From assembly GCA_949825045.1 (NCBI GenBank), contig OX463815.1:34587356-34651355 (forward strand): a stretch of DNA of 64,000 bases, read 5' to 3'. The position numbers and the translations under genes are program-made. The notes under the pieces were generated by a model. That model made no database searches, was not told the origin of the DNA, and worked only from the letters and a program-made list of their open reading frames with translations. Shown here one piece after another: positions 21,515 through 31,917 of the stretch. This DNA is from Argyresthia goedartella (taxonomy: Eukaryota; Arthropoda; Insecta; Lepidoptera; Argyresthiidae). Position 1 is the stretch's first letter. Every line of letters begins with the position of its first letter.

Positions 21515-22387
21515 TGAGTATGGGCGAGCCATCTCATCTCCTCACGGACACCATACCGCAGTACCGTCAAGGGCGAAGGTGCCATGGTTACCGATTCAAT
21601 TGTTTCTGGTCCTATGCTTCACTACCGAACTAAGCACAGCCAGAGACCAGCACTTGCCCGTCAGCGCTGGGCACAGAAATTAAAATTAAGTTGTCAAAAC
21701 CAAGGCAACCACTAAACCAATTAAATCCTAAACAATATTTAATATGGTCGCCCTGTGGACATACACCTTATAAATATACACTCTAAATCAATTAGAGAAT
21801 GCCACCATAAAACACAATAAAAATAACACCCAAAATTTGTTATATAAGCAATAAAAAATAAAATTTATTAAAAAATAATAAGTGGTGGGCTCCGAGACTA
21901 TAAACCTAAACAATATAGCACCCTAACCACACTGGATTCCGAAATCTAAGCTATTTTTAATATAATGTAGGTAGCCGGGAACCTTCTAGAAGTGGTCCCT
22001 CCGATATGACCCACACTTCTACTGAGGTCAGCAAAATCAGCTTAATACCCCTTAAATAGCCTGACCCTGCTCTGTAATCCGAAACAACACTGCAATGCTA
22101 TGGAACCCGACTGCAATGCTATAGTCCGACCGAATGACTGTTTCTTAGGCACACCGAGTAGTTTCCGACTACAAATTTATAATAATTGTTAACTAAATTG
22201 ACAATTATACTTTCACTAACCGAAAATGAACTTTAATTGTGGTATACCGACCACAGACTCACTCACAACTGATTGCCGGCCAATCTTAGATATTCTTTTC
22301 TCCCAACTACCATGTGGCAAAAAAACAACCCTACAACCGTCCGTGAATCGGTGATTTCCCACTAGGAAACCGCGCCTGCTACCAAAA
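21515..22387 (-). other. BEL leader plus first gag codons
   Basis: Minus-strand region between the BEL 5' LTR and the gypsy insertion. Next to the LTR (plus 22366-22383) it reads TGGTAGCAGGCGCGGTTTC on the minus strand. This starts with TGG and sits 4 nt inside the LTR edge, as a tRNA primer-binding site should. Near the other end an ATG (first base 21585, context ACCATGG) opens the gag frame, with an in-frame TGA just upstream. About 0.8 kb between them is non-coding leader. Confidence 0.7.
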
Positions 22388-22956
22388 TGATTAATTCCAC
22401 GCCTCAACCGAACGGCGTGGAATCATGAGGGGCTGGGTTTTTGCCAGCACGGGAGAGAATCGTGAGTGGTACTTTACCTTGCCGTCGTAGACCGGAATTC
22501 GAAAGTTCGATTCGAGGCAGGAATACGGGATAGGAGCACAAGTGTGGTAGGAGAGGAACCGAATCTCACTCGTTTCGCTGCCCGACGCTGTCGCCGGCGT
22601 GTTGCTTGCCGACACGAGGAGTCGCCGTCCGAATACGACGAGTTGGGGACCGTACAACTTCGACCTTCACAACACGAATCACTGACGCGAATCTACTTAT
22701 TTCCCGACGATTATTATGATTAACACTCCGACCAGGCCCGACACCTGTGTTAGACAATTGTTACACTGAAATACATTCAAGGCCCGACGCCATGAGCAGA
22801 CTGTTTTTTCTCACGACAAGAAAGTAACCTCTAATTTTTCATCTCGTTTCGATACGAGTGACCGCTGCGGTTCCGTTTCCGCTAGTGATGTCCCGATTAG
22901 CCGCGATCGATCCGCGCAACGAAAACCGATGCGTTCCGAAGCATAAATATTAAACA
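22388..22956 (-). repeat. BEL 5' LTR (569 bp)
   Basis: Counterpart of 8463-9032 with TG...CA ends. It is followed at 22957-22961 by TAGCC, the right copy of the target duplication. Confidence 0.95.
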
Positions 22957-22961
22957 TAGCC

Positions 22962-24127
22962 ACTAAACAAACGTCTAATACTATACGTTGTTTTGTCTTT
23001 AAAACAATGTTGAACAGCAGTTTATTTTTTTAGTAAGGTTCTTAAGTTGAGGGTTTTAAATTTTAAGTTTTAACCCATAACGTTTCTAGTTGCAAGTTAA
23101 AAGTTTGTGCCATCTTTTAATATTTACCTAGTATTTGAGCTAAATAGCACCCGCAACACAGAGAAACTCAGGTACTCGTATATAAGCAGAGCAAGAAGAG
23201 GCCATGAGAAATTTAATAAGAGGCCAGCGAGCGTTGGCATTACGTCTTTATGCAAATGTGACGAAGCTTCGCTTGACGAGTGTAGGGCTGTTTAGACTGT
23301 AAGACATAACAACAACAATATGAACAAAACAAACCCGGGGTTGTAAGATGTTTGTGATGCTGCCGTTTCATCCCGACAACGGCAAATCCAAAAGGAGGGG
23401 TATTACTTCGACCGGTATGTGTGTATGTTCCGCCAGGACATCTAAAATACTTCTCAGAACATGACAAAAATTTATGCTTAGTATACCACGCTCGAGAAAA
23501 GGCCTAGTCTATACAAAAATTGCAATTTCTCTATCGAGCCCGAGATGTCTCGACGCTAGAATGGCGACCCCAACCGAGCCTTATCCACAACCGGTAGTAT
23601 GGCGGCGTTGCCGAGATGATGTCGGCCGAGTTAGGCACAAAATTTGACATATGCGACCGAGACATGTCTGGTACCCATGGAGGTACAGACAAGGCTTCGA
23701 GAGCATAGATACGGTAGGAAAAATACAAATTTGTTATGTTTTTTGTGTTCTTGCTCTCCTCGGTATCGAGTTTTACATTTTTTATTGTATAACTATGCTA
23801 TATTTAGTGCATAGAACTATTTATCACTTAGGTGGTTGATAAGATTCGGACTCTTGTGTTGTCTAATTAATTGAAAACAAGTTCATTTGTAAATATAACT
23901 TGTGTGCATCATCATGCCAAGAGAGTGGCGCAATCATCCATTCTTCGGTAAACCGGTAACAAAATTTACAGTATTGCCAGATAAAATTACAACACTTTTA
24001 TTAAAAATGGAAATAACTGTTTGGTAGACAAGACTGCATTCTATTGGCTATCTCGAGACCCACCTGCCATGCCCACTCTTAAGACATGGCAAGTAGTCCT
24101 AAGTCTCTCACTCGATGTCTCGATGGG
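22962..24127. other. Intergenic, no gene recognised
   Basis: Several short ORFs with no recognisable domain. No repeat that recurs in the window. Confidence 0.45.
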
Positions 24128-24360
24128 GAGCTGAGCTGTCTTCTCAGTGCGTCAACTGCAAGAGAAAAGCAAAGAGCAGGACCGTCCCATGCACCTGTGT
24201 TTCATTGACCTTGAGAAGGCTTTTGACAGTGTCCCACGAGAAGCCCTCTGGACGGTGCTTGGAAAGATAGGGTGCACAGAGATTTGTCAGTCTTCTCAGA
24301 CTCCTCCACGACGACATGCAGTGCTGGGGAGTGCCCCAGAGAGTCAAAACGTGCATGCTA
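24128..24360 (+). pseudogene. LINE reverse transcriptase fragment
   Basis: Frame 24147 onward reads HLCFIDLEKAFDSVPREALW, the RT palm motif A region (catalytic Asp in FIDLEKAFD). A +1 shift near 24275 continues as FVSLLRLLHDDMQC. It is a short internal RT piece without ends, so it is an old, degraded LINE remnant. Confidence 0.75.
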
Positions 24361-24434
24361 AGCGAACTGGTATCGTTAGAAGCGTCTCGATCGTCCGCTG
24401 GTGGCTATGCGTGAAATTAAAAAAAACTTTTTGA

Positions 24435-24804
24435 ACAGGGTAGTATTGGGTATCAAATTAAGGGCAATCATTAGCACTTTCATAGCTATCTCTTGCTTGC
24501 TGCTTAGCTCGCAATTAGTCGTTTCGTTAGAAGCGTATTGACCTTCCGGATGTTCCCGTTTTATTTTCTAGAGCGCACAATGCTTTAGGCGTCGAATTTT
24601 AGTTTTCGAACTTATTGTTGAATGACAGATTTCACATTCGTAGAAAAGTAATTTAACATGCACTGCGTCGATTTTGCTGTGGATTGAGTTAGCGAACAAA
24701 AGAGTGCTGTTTCATTTGTCATTTTCATAACGTTCAACAAAATTCTAGGGTTATTATCAATTTTGCTCCAAGTGTTATTTTTATCTATGTTACATTGATA
24801 GAGC
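24435..24804. other. Intergenic, nothing recognised
   Basis: No coding or repeat signal. Confidence 0.45.
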
Positions 24805-25090
24805 TCAATGGTTTAGTGGGTTTCAATAGATCTCCGTGGTCTAATGAGTTTCACGCTCGCCTCTCACGCAGGACATGCACGTTCGAATCCCTGTGCTGAC
24901 CATGTACCAATGAGAAAAGTTATTTATCTTACTTAAGTGATGGAAATCATGGAGAGGAAATCTTCAAACTCCAGAGCTGCGGCGATGGGCTAGCCCCCGG
25001 TTACGCAAAGATGGAGAATCAAATAACTGGCTTAAAAGTGGGCACAATTGTGCCTGCCTTATAGTTGACGCTATGTTTTATTGTCATGTT
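24805..25090 (+). mobile_element. SINE family B (copy 1) with duplicated tRNA head
   Basis: A tRNA-like head with an A-box-like TGGTCTAATGAG and B box GTTCGAATCCC is followed by CTGACCATGTACCAAT. The body has GCGATGGGCTAGCCC and the tail TGGCTTAAAAGTGGGCACAATTGTG...ACGCTATGTTTT. The 5' half of the head occurs twice in a row (CTCAATGGTTTAGTGGGTTTCA, then CTCCGTGGTCTAATGAGTTTCA). Related copies are at 29405-29682, 30984-31095, 39891-40025, 43190-43437, 46690-46790, 49425-49505, 53960-54085 and 60265-60345. Confidence 0.82.
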
Positions 25091-25666
25091 AATGTATGAC
25101 ATTGATCTCTGATTGTGCTTATTTCTATAATGGTGAGTATACTAGGTAGGCCAAATGGAAACTATGTAAAAATAAAGACAGTTAATTCCTATTGCCAATG
25201 GTATATTTCTTTAAAAGATCGTCCCAAAATCGTAGATACTAAAACCATCGCACTTGTACTGAACCACGGAACAGCATAAGTTCCTGAGATTTACTGGCTC
25301 CAATATTTTGGGGATTGCTTTCAAGGGGCCAGCTATGAAAGCCTCAAGTTTTGCTCAACTTGTGAGAACTTACGAACTCTTGGAAATAAAAACGGATGGC
25401 TTTGGCTGGCTGCTGGTTAGTATGAATTTGATTATTTTCACCCTTCCACTTTTCTTTTTTGAAGAGCAATGACATGCTTGCTTGCTTGGCTTATCGTGCT
25501 TAACGCTATGTTTGTATTTGTGGCTTTTGGATCTTATGAGACTACATAAAAGACTACAGTTCTAAGGAAACAGGTTATTGGGACCTGTAGCCCTAATATT
25601 AATCTCTGACATCCAGGAATTTCAATTGCAATCTACAAAACGGCTATACTGAAATAATTATTTTGA
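25091..25666. other. Intergenic, nothing recognised
   Basis: No coding or repeat signal. Confidence 0.45.
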
Positions 25667-25971
25667 TTTTTAGGGTTCCGTACCCGAAGGGTGCCAAACA
25701 GGACCCTATTACTAAGCCTCCGCTGTCCGTCTGTCCGTCCGTCCGTCACCGGGCTCTATCGGATTAACCGAAATAGGTAGAGAGCTGAAATTTTCACAGA
25801 ATGTGCATTTCTGTTGCCGCAACAGCAACAAATAATTAAAACACACCGATTTTCAAGTATTAAAAGAAGTACATACAGAAGAAATTATTGGTATGGCCAT
25901 TTTGTTTTATTTGTTAATCGGTGAAAAATGGACTCTCCCGATCTTATCGAAATAGTTATTTATGTGGGTGT

Positions 25972-26095
25972 TGCATAATGAGGGTCATTAAAATACGAAT
26001 GTGGTTTTATGAAACGAACGAAGTGAGTTTCATAAAAGGATCACATGAGTATTTTAATGCCTAATTATGTACAGTCACATACATAACTTTATCTT
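25972..26095 (+). repeat. Hairpin repeat (copy 1)
   Basis: CATTAAAATACG...GTATTTTAATG forms an outer inverted repeat and TTTTATGAAAC / GTTTCATAAAA a perfect inner one. A homologous hairpin lies inverted at 37466-37593, and a copy lacking the hairpin at 40961-41012. The TTTATGAAACTCG...GTTTCATAAAC type of hairpin is familiar in moth genomes. It lies downstream of the recombinase gene and may be part of that element. Confidence 0.7.
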
Positions 26096-26214
26096 CATTC
26101 ATACCCTAATATGGCTACAGTTACCAACATAATCTGTATGTAAAAGTTAGTACTTAGTACAAAATCAATTTGTAGGTCAGTTTGAATAAAATACAATAAT
26201 AAGCAGTTAAAGTT

Positions 26215-27518
26215 TTATTTATAATAATAATTATTTACAACATTTTGTATTGTGCAGTGAGAAAACTGCACTTTTTCTGCAGTAGCTGGGATTTCATTTG
26301 AAGTCACTGTACTGCTAGGCATAGTTATGTTAATTACTTCATTTTTATTAATGGAGTTAAGTATCTTATTAGATATTTCCACTTTGCTTTGCACAGAGTT
26401 GTCTATGTAGCCTTCAGCAACAGTTGTCGACTTCCACCCCCCATGTCGCTTTAAGGTCGTTATGTCTGCCCCAGAATCTATAACTAAAGTCGCAGATGTT
26501 CTGCGAAAGCAGTGCCCGGTGTACAGTTGGGGATTGGGGAGTTCTAAACATGTCGCTATTGTCTTGCCCAGTGATCCAAACTTGTTTATACCTACTTTTT
26601 GGTTGAAGCATTTACCTCCGATGTATTGTACAAAAAAAATTGGAATTTGACAGGGTTTGGGGCGTAGTTCAATGTATTTTTTACAAATTTCTGTATAATT
26701 TCCTGTTACGGTGAAAGTACGATCCGTTTTATTTTTGGTGTTACGAACAGTTATTACTATGGTATTTTCAAAAATTTTGACATCCTCATATTTCATGTTG
26801 TATAATTCTTGTCTGTGGCATGCCCCCATAATGCCAAATATTAGTGCAACCTGAAACAATTAGAGACACAGTAACATTAGAATGAGTAAATTCCAACAGA
26901 AAATCAACAACGGAATGCACCTGAAACATATTTTAAGCTAATTTTAACCCTTAATGTGCTAAAAATCTGGGAGCGGGCAGCTGTCACAAATTAATATCAA
27001 TCTTAATTATTTATTCCACAAAATGTGTAGTGCCCTTAAGGAGCAAAAATGTAATGTTTTAGTAATTCACTACTCACTTTTTGCATAAGATACAGTTTGT
27101 CAGGTGCTTCATTTAAAAATTTCTTGATTTCTTCAGGTAAGAATGTTTTTGATTTCTTTCCTGTATATCCTTCTGATTTGCGTTTGAGAAATGCAATCAG
27201 TTTGCAGTATTTTGAAATGTCCACTTCATGTTTGATATTCAATGTACTTTTAAGCATTGAATATATGGTCCACAAAGTACAGGGCTTAAACTTAGTGGAT
27301 ATTTCTTGGAAATATACCAATAGCACGTTTTCAGAGAGTGATGTTGCTTTTTTCACGGTTTTCCAATCCATGAAATCTTTGTAGGATTTTTCGTATTGTT
27401 TCCGCGACTTTTCCGGCAGCAAATTGTAGGCAACTGTTGTTGCGGCGTCACTGATATCAGGCGGTGTCTCGCACATTTCCACGTCATTTTCAGAACTCAT
27501 GCTCACGACGCTATCCAC
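26215..27518 (-). CDS. Crypton-like tyrosine recombinase, two exons
   Basis: Exon 1 27518-27078 (147 codons), intron 27077-26851, exon 2 26850-26215: 358 residues. The splice sites are consensus (AAA/GTGAGTA donor, TTGTTTCAG/GTT acceptor) and the junction is phase 0. Residues ~30-140 resemble the helical core-binding domain of tyrosine recombinases (KSRKQYEKSYKDFMDW). The catalytic domain has Arg160 (GACHRQELYNMK), Lys186/188 (NTKNK), His260-x-x-Arg263 (GHCFRRTSAT), His283/Trp286 (KRHGGW) and Tyr295 (AEGYID). This is the full R-K-H-R-H/W-Y set. Such enzymes cut and rejoin DNA through a 3'-phosphotyrosine and move Crypton DNA transposons. Insect genomes carry many relatives, some domesticated. 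The frame is undamaged; whether it is mobile or a host gene is open. Confidence 0.85.
26851..27077 (-). other. Intron of the tyrosine recombinase (227 bp)
   Basis: GTGAGTA...TTGTTTCAG on the minus strand. Its removal joins MQK to VALIF, placing the core-binding domain directly before the catalytic domain, as in the family. Confidence 0.85.
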
Positions 27519-28239
27519 TGCAATTCACTCTCACAAGTCTCACAAAACTTTATTTTCCGTTTTCCGTAAACAAAAAAACAAAACACTGGAAACAAATGAC
27601 TGACGTTTGTAGTTTTTAAAATCCATAAACAATCTAGACTCGAGTTCTCAAATCGATTGTTATAATTTCAGCATCGAATGAAATGTATGGGAATGGAACA
27701 TAAATTACTAATCGACTAATTCGATAATCGAAAAAACCTACTAATTTTTACTTTTTAAGAAGACGTTCGAAATTTGAACGTAATTAAGGTATCGGTTACC
27801 GATATTAAAATGTAAACATTAAGATGCAGCCACAGATACTCATATCTAAATATAGGGCGTTTGCTCATCGATCCTGACCATAAAATAGACATATTAGGGT
27901 ATGGATGTAGATAAAAGATTTTTAATTGCAGGTATTGAGTTTTGTACTTAATTATTTGTCATTATATGATTAATAATTGCTCATTCGAATTATAATAAAT
28001 AATATTAAGTTTTAACATAATTGATTTTATTTCTGTAAATAAGTTACTCAATTTCTATCCACTTCCGGTTTCAATGAGCAAAGAGTTTCGTTACCCTGAG
28101 TACATAGTTTAATACTTACATATTACATGCACAAAACTATTTTTCAATGTTTTATTATACGGCCTTGAATGTAGTCCTACCTAGTATATAATATTTTAAT
28201 ATTAAAAATTAAATAGGTATATGTACTCGCACAAAAGAC
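27519..28239. other. 5' flank of the recombinase gene
   Basis: AT-rich. It holds the likely promoter and 5' UTR of the minus-strand recombinase, but no clear core promoter element was recognised. No other gene. Confidence 0.45.
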
Positions 28240-28335
28240 TGTCGTTTTACGTTTTTCCGTGTACAATGCTATGGAACCCTTCTTGTGCGGGTCCGATGTC
28301 CTACTCGCACTTGACCGGTTTTATTTAAAACCAAC

Positions 28336-29404
28336 AGTCTTTTGTAGCGATTATGATTGGTCTATTTTTCAATTTGATTTGTTTTGAGATTGAAACTCCT
28401 ACATGTCAGAGATACGTTGTCATTTTTGAGCATCGAAAAGTCAATTTAGTTCAATTTTTGGTTCGACGGCTTCTACTGTGGATCCCTACAGTATTTCAGC
28501 CAATACCACGTATTGAAGATGACACGAAAGGGATCACATTGTACAGTTATCGGTGAATCTTCCTTTGAGTAAAGATCTTTCTATAAGAAAAGAACTGGAC
28601 AAACAACAATTCGGAAAGCACAAATTAACATATAATTTAAGGGCTGAACAAGGGCCAATGGCATTGAGAGTTAGACAAAGAAAACAAATACCCGTCGCAT
28701 CGCGTCGAAGCAGACTGACGCATGCTCCCGCGCAGAGCCCCGCGGGGCAGCCCGAGCTCCGAGACCAAGAAAATGATAGAAAATATTACTAAACTCCTGT
28801 AATAATAACATTAAAATAAAATAAAACAAATAAAAAAATCCCTTTTTTTTTTACCTATTTTTGCGTGTAAGTTTCATTTGGAAACTGATTTCGTACTCGA
28901 GCGCTTGTTAATTTAGTTGAATAATATTGCATTGCGAAAAATATTTTTAAGTATTAAATATAACAGATATCCGGTAACTTGAAAAGTCCATTCTTATCTC
29001 TAATAGACCTTTTATAACATATATTTATCCTACATTTTTATGTTGTCTAGTTTAGCCTAGAATTGAAGCTAAATATGCATTTGTTTGTTCGTGCCCCCTG
29101 GCGCTGGCCATATTTAATCCCTTAAATGTTAACATTGAAAAGTCGAAGAGTCTCTATGAATCGACACTAGCGCAATATAACTGTCTGTGTCATATGAAAT
29201 TATAATGATGAATAATAATGGAGCCCATTTATAATAATAAAAAATTATTGCATCATTAAAGGTTAACAATATAGATAGCAGACTTAATTATTACAGAGCA
29301 GTTGTGTCAGACAAAAACAGAATCATCTGAACGTGAGCTAGGTGATTAACCAGTATTTCAGATTCAGCGCTCTTCCTAGTTACATGAAACGTGCTGATGA
29401 TAGC
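28336..29404. other. Intergenic, no gene recognised
   Basis: Two short plus-strand ORFs (28353-28556, 28553-28792) show no domain. The second carries a GC-rich patch at 28690-28770. No recurring repeat. Confidence 0.45.
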
Positions 29405-29682
29405 AAAGATTGAGAATTATGTCCCCACCGAGGGTACAGAGCTTTACCCGGATACGAGTAAGATTAAGCCATACTCTACCACACTGGCTCAGTGTGGGTT
29501 GATGGAGGGATTTTACCACCTCTACCACATAGCGATAGTAGCCGGGACCTAAAACTTAACGTGCCCTCCGAAACAATGAACGTACTATAATTAAATATCT
29601 GATTGGTACATGGTCAGGAATCGAACCTGCATCTCCTGTGTGAGAAGCAAGTGTGAAACCCATTAGTACACTGAGCTCTTCA
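29405..29682 (-). mobile_element. SINE family B-like (copy 2)
   Basis: Read on the minus strand: head GAGCTCAGTGTACTAATGGG, B-box-like GGTTCGATTCC and CTGACCATGTACCAAT as in family B. The body then differs: TTTCGGAGGGCACGTTAAG, CTCCATCAACCCACACTGAG. The shared head with a different body suggests a second SINE subfamily. Confidence 0.75.
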
Positions 29683-29744
29683 TATGACATTGTAACCTTA
29701 AAAATTATTATTGTTCTATATTTTTACATATTCATTTCATACCT

Positions 29745-29945
29745 TTTCAGGGTCCCGGGTTCGAGTCCCGGTGGGGGCAAATAGTTGTTTGATGAGAACG
29801 AATGATTGTACCCTAGTCATGGTTGTTTATCTATCTAAGTATAATATTTGTCTATATAAGTATGTGTATCGTTGTCTAGTAACCAGGATACAGGGAATCC
29901 TAGTTTGGGGCTAGATCAATGTGTGTAAATAGTCCAAGGTATTAT
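29745..29945 (+). mobile_element. SINE with truncated tRNA head and a family A-type tail
   Basis: Starts in a B-box stretch (GGGTTCGAGTCCCGGTGGG), followed by GCAAATAGTTGTTTGATGAG. The 3' part (GTTGTCTAGTAACCAGGATA, then GGGAATCCTAGTTTGGGGC) parallels the family A tail. It ends in (ATT)n. The A-box half is missing. Confidence 0.7.
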
Positions 29946-31139
29946 TATTATAGCTTAATTTACCTATTGCCTACATCAAAGTTTGAATATTCATATTTGC
30001 TATGTTTATTTTTTATTTTCTTCATACTGCCTACTGTTTAGATATTTTGCACCGGTCGGTCTCAACGGAAGACCAGCACTAGAGGCCGGCTTGTGACAGG
30101 AAATACTCGTATGTATTGAATATTGGTTCCAATGTTTGTTTCCTGTTGCAAATAAACTCCTTTCTTTCTTCTTCTCCTCTCTTTCTTCTGCATAATGAGG
30201 CTACTTAATTCTGAACATCATACCAATCGACCGCCGCTTGACAAATCACGTATCGTAATCCTTTCAATTATACCCTAAGCTCGATTCTCAGGTGGAATTT
30301 GATTGCGATTTTGAAATCTCAACAGTCAAACTTGCGGCTCGAAGGACCAAAGAGAGGTATGGTCTTTGGAGGGATCTACACACCCTTACATACAAGCTTA
30401 GGGTTAGCTAAGATCTCAGTTAGAAGTTTGTATAATTGAAAACGCTTTACTTTATAATAATGGAATAAACTCTAATAATAGTCTGTTGTGGCTTAGATTT
30501 AGGTGTTATGGCGAATAAGTAAGTTGAACTGCAATATATTAATAGGTAGAATACAATTATATAGAAACTAGAACGTGCTGATAATGCCGCGTTTGCATTG
30601 TACAAGGTTGGCTTGTACAATTTAGTTCATTCAAATCCTTCTAAAAACAGTCGAAATCGCAATCAAAATGTGCAAAACTGTGATTTTGTAGGATGGTAGG
30701 CGCCTTCAGAGTGAGAGTATCTCGCTGCTGTATGTTGCAAGGTACCTAGTGTTTATGGAAGTTACCTTTGTCTGACTAATAAGTACGAGCCGAGTGCCGT
30801 GCCTTGCCCTTACACAGCCGTTCCAAAGGTTCCCAAAGGGCACAGGTCGCTCCAAATGCTAGACCAGCCAAATCTGGGTTAATGGCGAATCGCGAACACC
30901 GCTTGAGTGGACATTGCGTTTCATTAGAACCCATATCTCGTAGACTTAATACGATACGAGATTAAAAGCTATACATTACATAACGCCTTTTCCTATTTGG
31001 GATGGCAGAGGCAAAGTTTAGCTATAGAGCTATGTTTAGCCTGTTATAAATAGGGGCTAGCCCATCACCACAGCTCCGGAAATATAAAGGTCTCTTCCAG
31101 CGTTACCAAGTCTGTACAATGTAATACATAAAGTACTTA
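29946..31139. other. Intergenic with one SINE B fragment
   Basis: No gene. A minus-strand SINE family B body fragment lies at about 30984-31095 (GGGGCTAGCCCATCACC and CCTTTTCCTATTTGGGATGG). Confidence 0.5.
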
Positions 31140-31917
31140 TCTCATCAGAACATAGTCAGCATCGGGAGACCAGTATTGGTTTTAATTCGTCTATTTGTGA
31201 ATATAGTGTTAATTTAAGTGTTTGTTTAGTCAACTAAAGTGTGCCAGTGCTAAATGTGGTCAGAATTGTAATTGTGATAAAATAATCGATCACGGACCGA
31301 AAGACAAAGGAAATTTCAAACTGCCAACGGAAAAACCCCGGGGGAGTATTGTTTTCATATTTGATTATTCATATTTTACAAGTATATGACTTGAACTTAA
31401 CTATATACTTATACACTACATACTGCTCAACTCTCACTATTGTGAGAAACGTCCATCCTCACACCGCAGCGTCTTTGTTTTGTCTCTTAGCACTTGACAA
31501 TCTGTGGAAGTACTTTTGACGATAAAACTAGCTGTTCACTCATAATTATTACACGATATACACAAGTGCACTGGTAGGTTAGACCTTGGCAATTAGTGCG
31601 AATATAATGTAAGCTTGTAGGTGATTCTAGAAACATATTAGGTACTCACTTCACAGCTGATCATCACAACACTTGCAAAACGACTAAAATTGTTAGATAA
31701 TAAGTATAACTTTCATTAGTTCAGGACATTTATACTGTTAACCCATATTGACTTGTGATAGTTTAATTGAAACTTGTTGACTTTGACGTAGAATAGCTAT
31801 ATAGGGAAATAGGAACTATCATATCAGTACTACAGCTACTAACTGCAAGTCTTTATTCCTTCTGTTTTATTTTAATTTTGTTCGGAGCACCCATTCTTTT
31901 TTATTTTATTTCCAGGC

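Larger units (their letters stand above)
8463..22956 (-). mobile_element. BEL/Pao LTR retrotransposon, split by a gypsy element
   Basis: The whole element runs from 22956 to 8463 on the minus strand: 5' LTR 22956-22388, a leader, gag, pro-pol, then 3' LTR 9032-8463. Both LTRs begin TG and end CA. A 5-bp duplication TAGCC (8458-8462, 22957-22961) flanks it, as expected for BEL/Pao. Removing the nested gypsy element leaves about 7.85 kb, a normal BEL size. Family membership rests on the Gag (DUF1759-like), the protease-RT-RNase H-integrase order, YVDD, and the PHWGGIFEA integrase motif. The LTRs differ at 5 substitutions and one 1-bp indel. Coding frames carry stops and frameshifts, so this copy is not autonomous. 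Confidence 0.95.
25667..28335 (+). mobile_element. AGGGTTCC-type repeat (copy 2), interrupted
   Basis: The left end at 25667-25860 has TTAGGGTTCCGTACCCGAAGGGT, the GTCCGTCTGTCCGTCCGTCC block and TGAAATTTTCACAGA. The right end appears at about 28240-28335 (ATGGAACCCTTCTTGTGCGGGTCCGA...CTCGCACTTGACCGG). The 2.4 kb between them is not part of the family as seen at 4313-4860. It contains the tyrosine recombinase gene, so a Crypton-like insertion is inferred. Confidence 0.65.

Noticed and set aside
8463..22956. The two 570-bp repeats as independent solo elements
   Set aside because: They have TG...CA ends, share one TAGCC duplication only as a pair, and enclose a BEL coding region of the right size and strand.
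23531..23728. 65-codon minus-strand ORF as a gene
   Set aside because: No domain, no splice partners, and no support beyond being open.
24825..24905. A tRNA gene
   Set aside because: A and B boxes are present but stems do not close, and it is followed by the family B SINE body found in other places.
29745..29785. A tRNA gene (B-box GGGTTCGAGTCCCGG)
   Set aside because: The 5' half and acceptor stem are missing, and a SINE tail follows.
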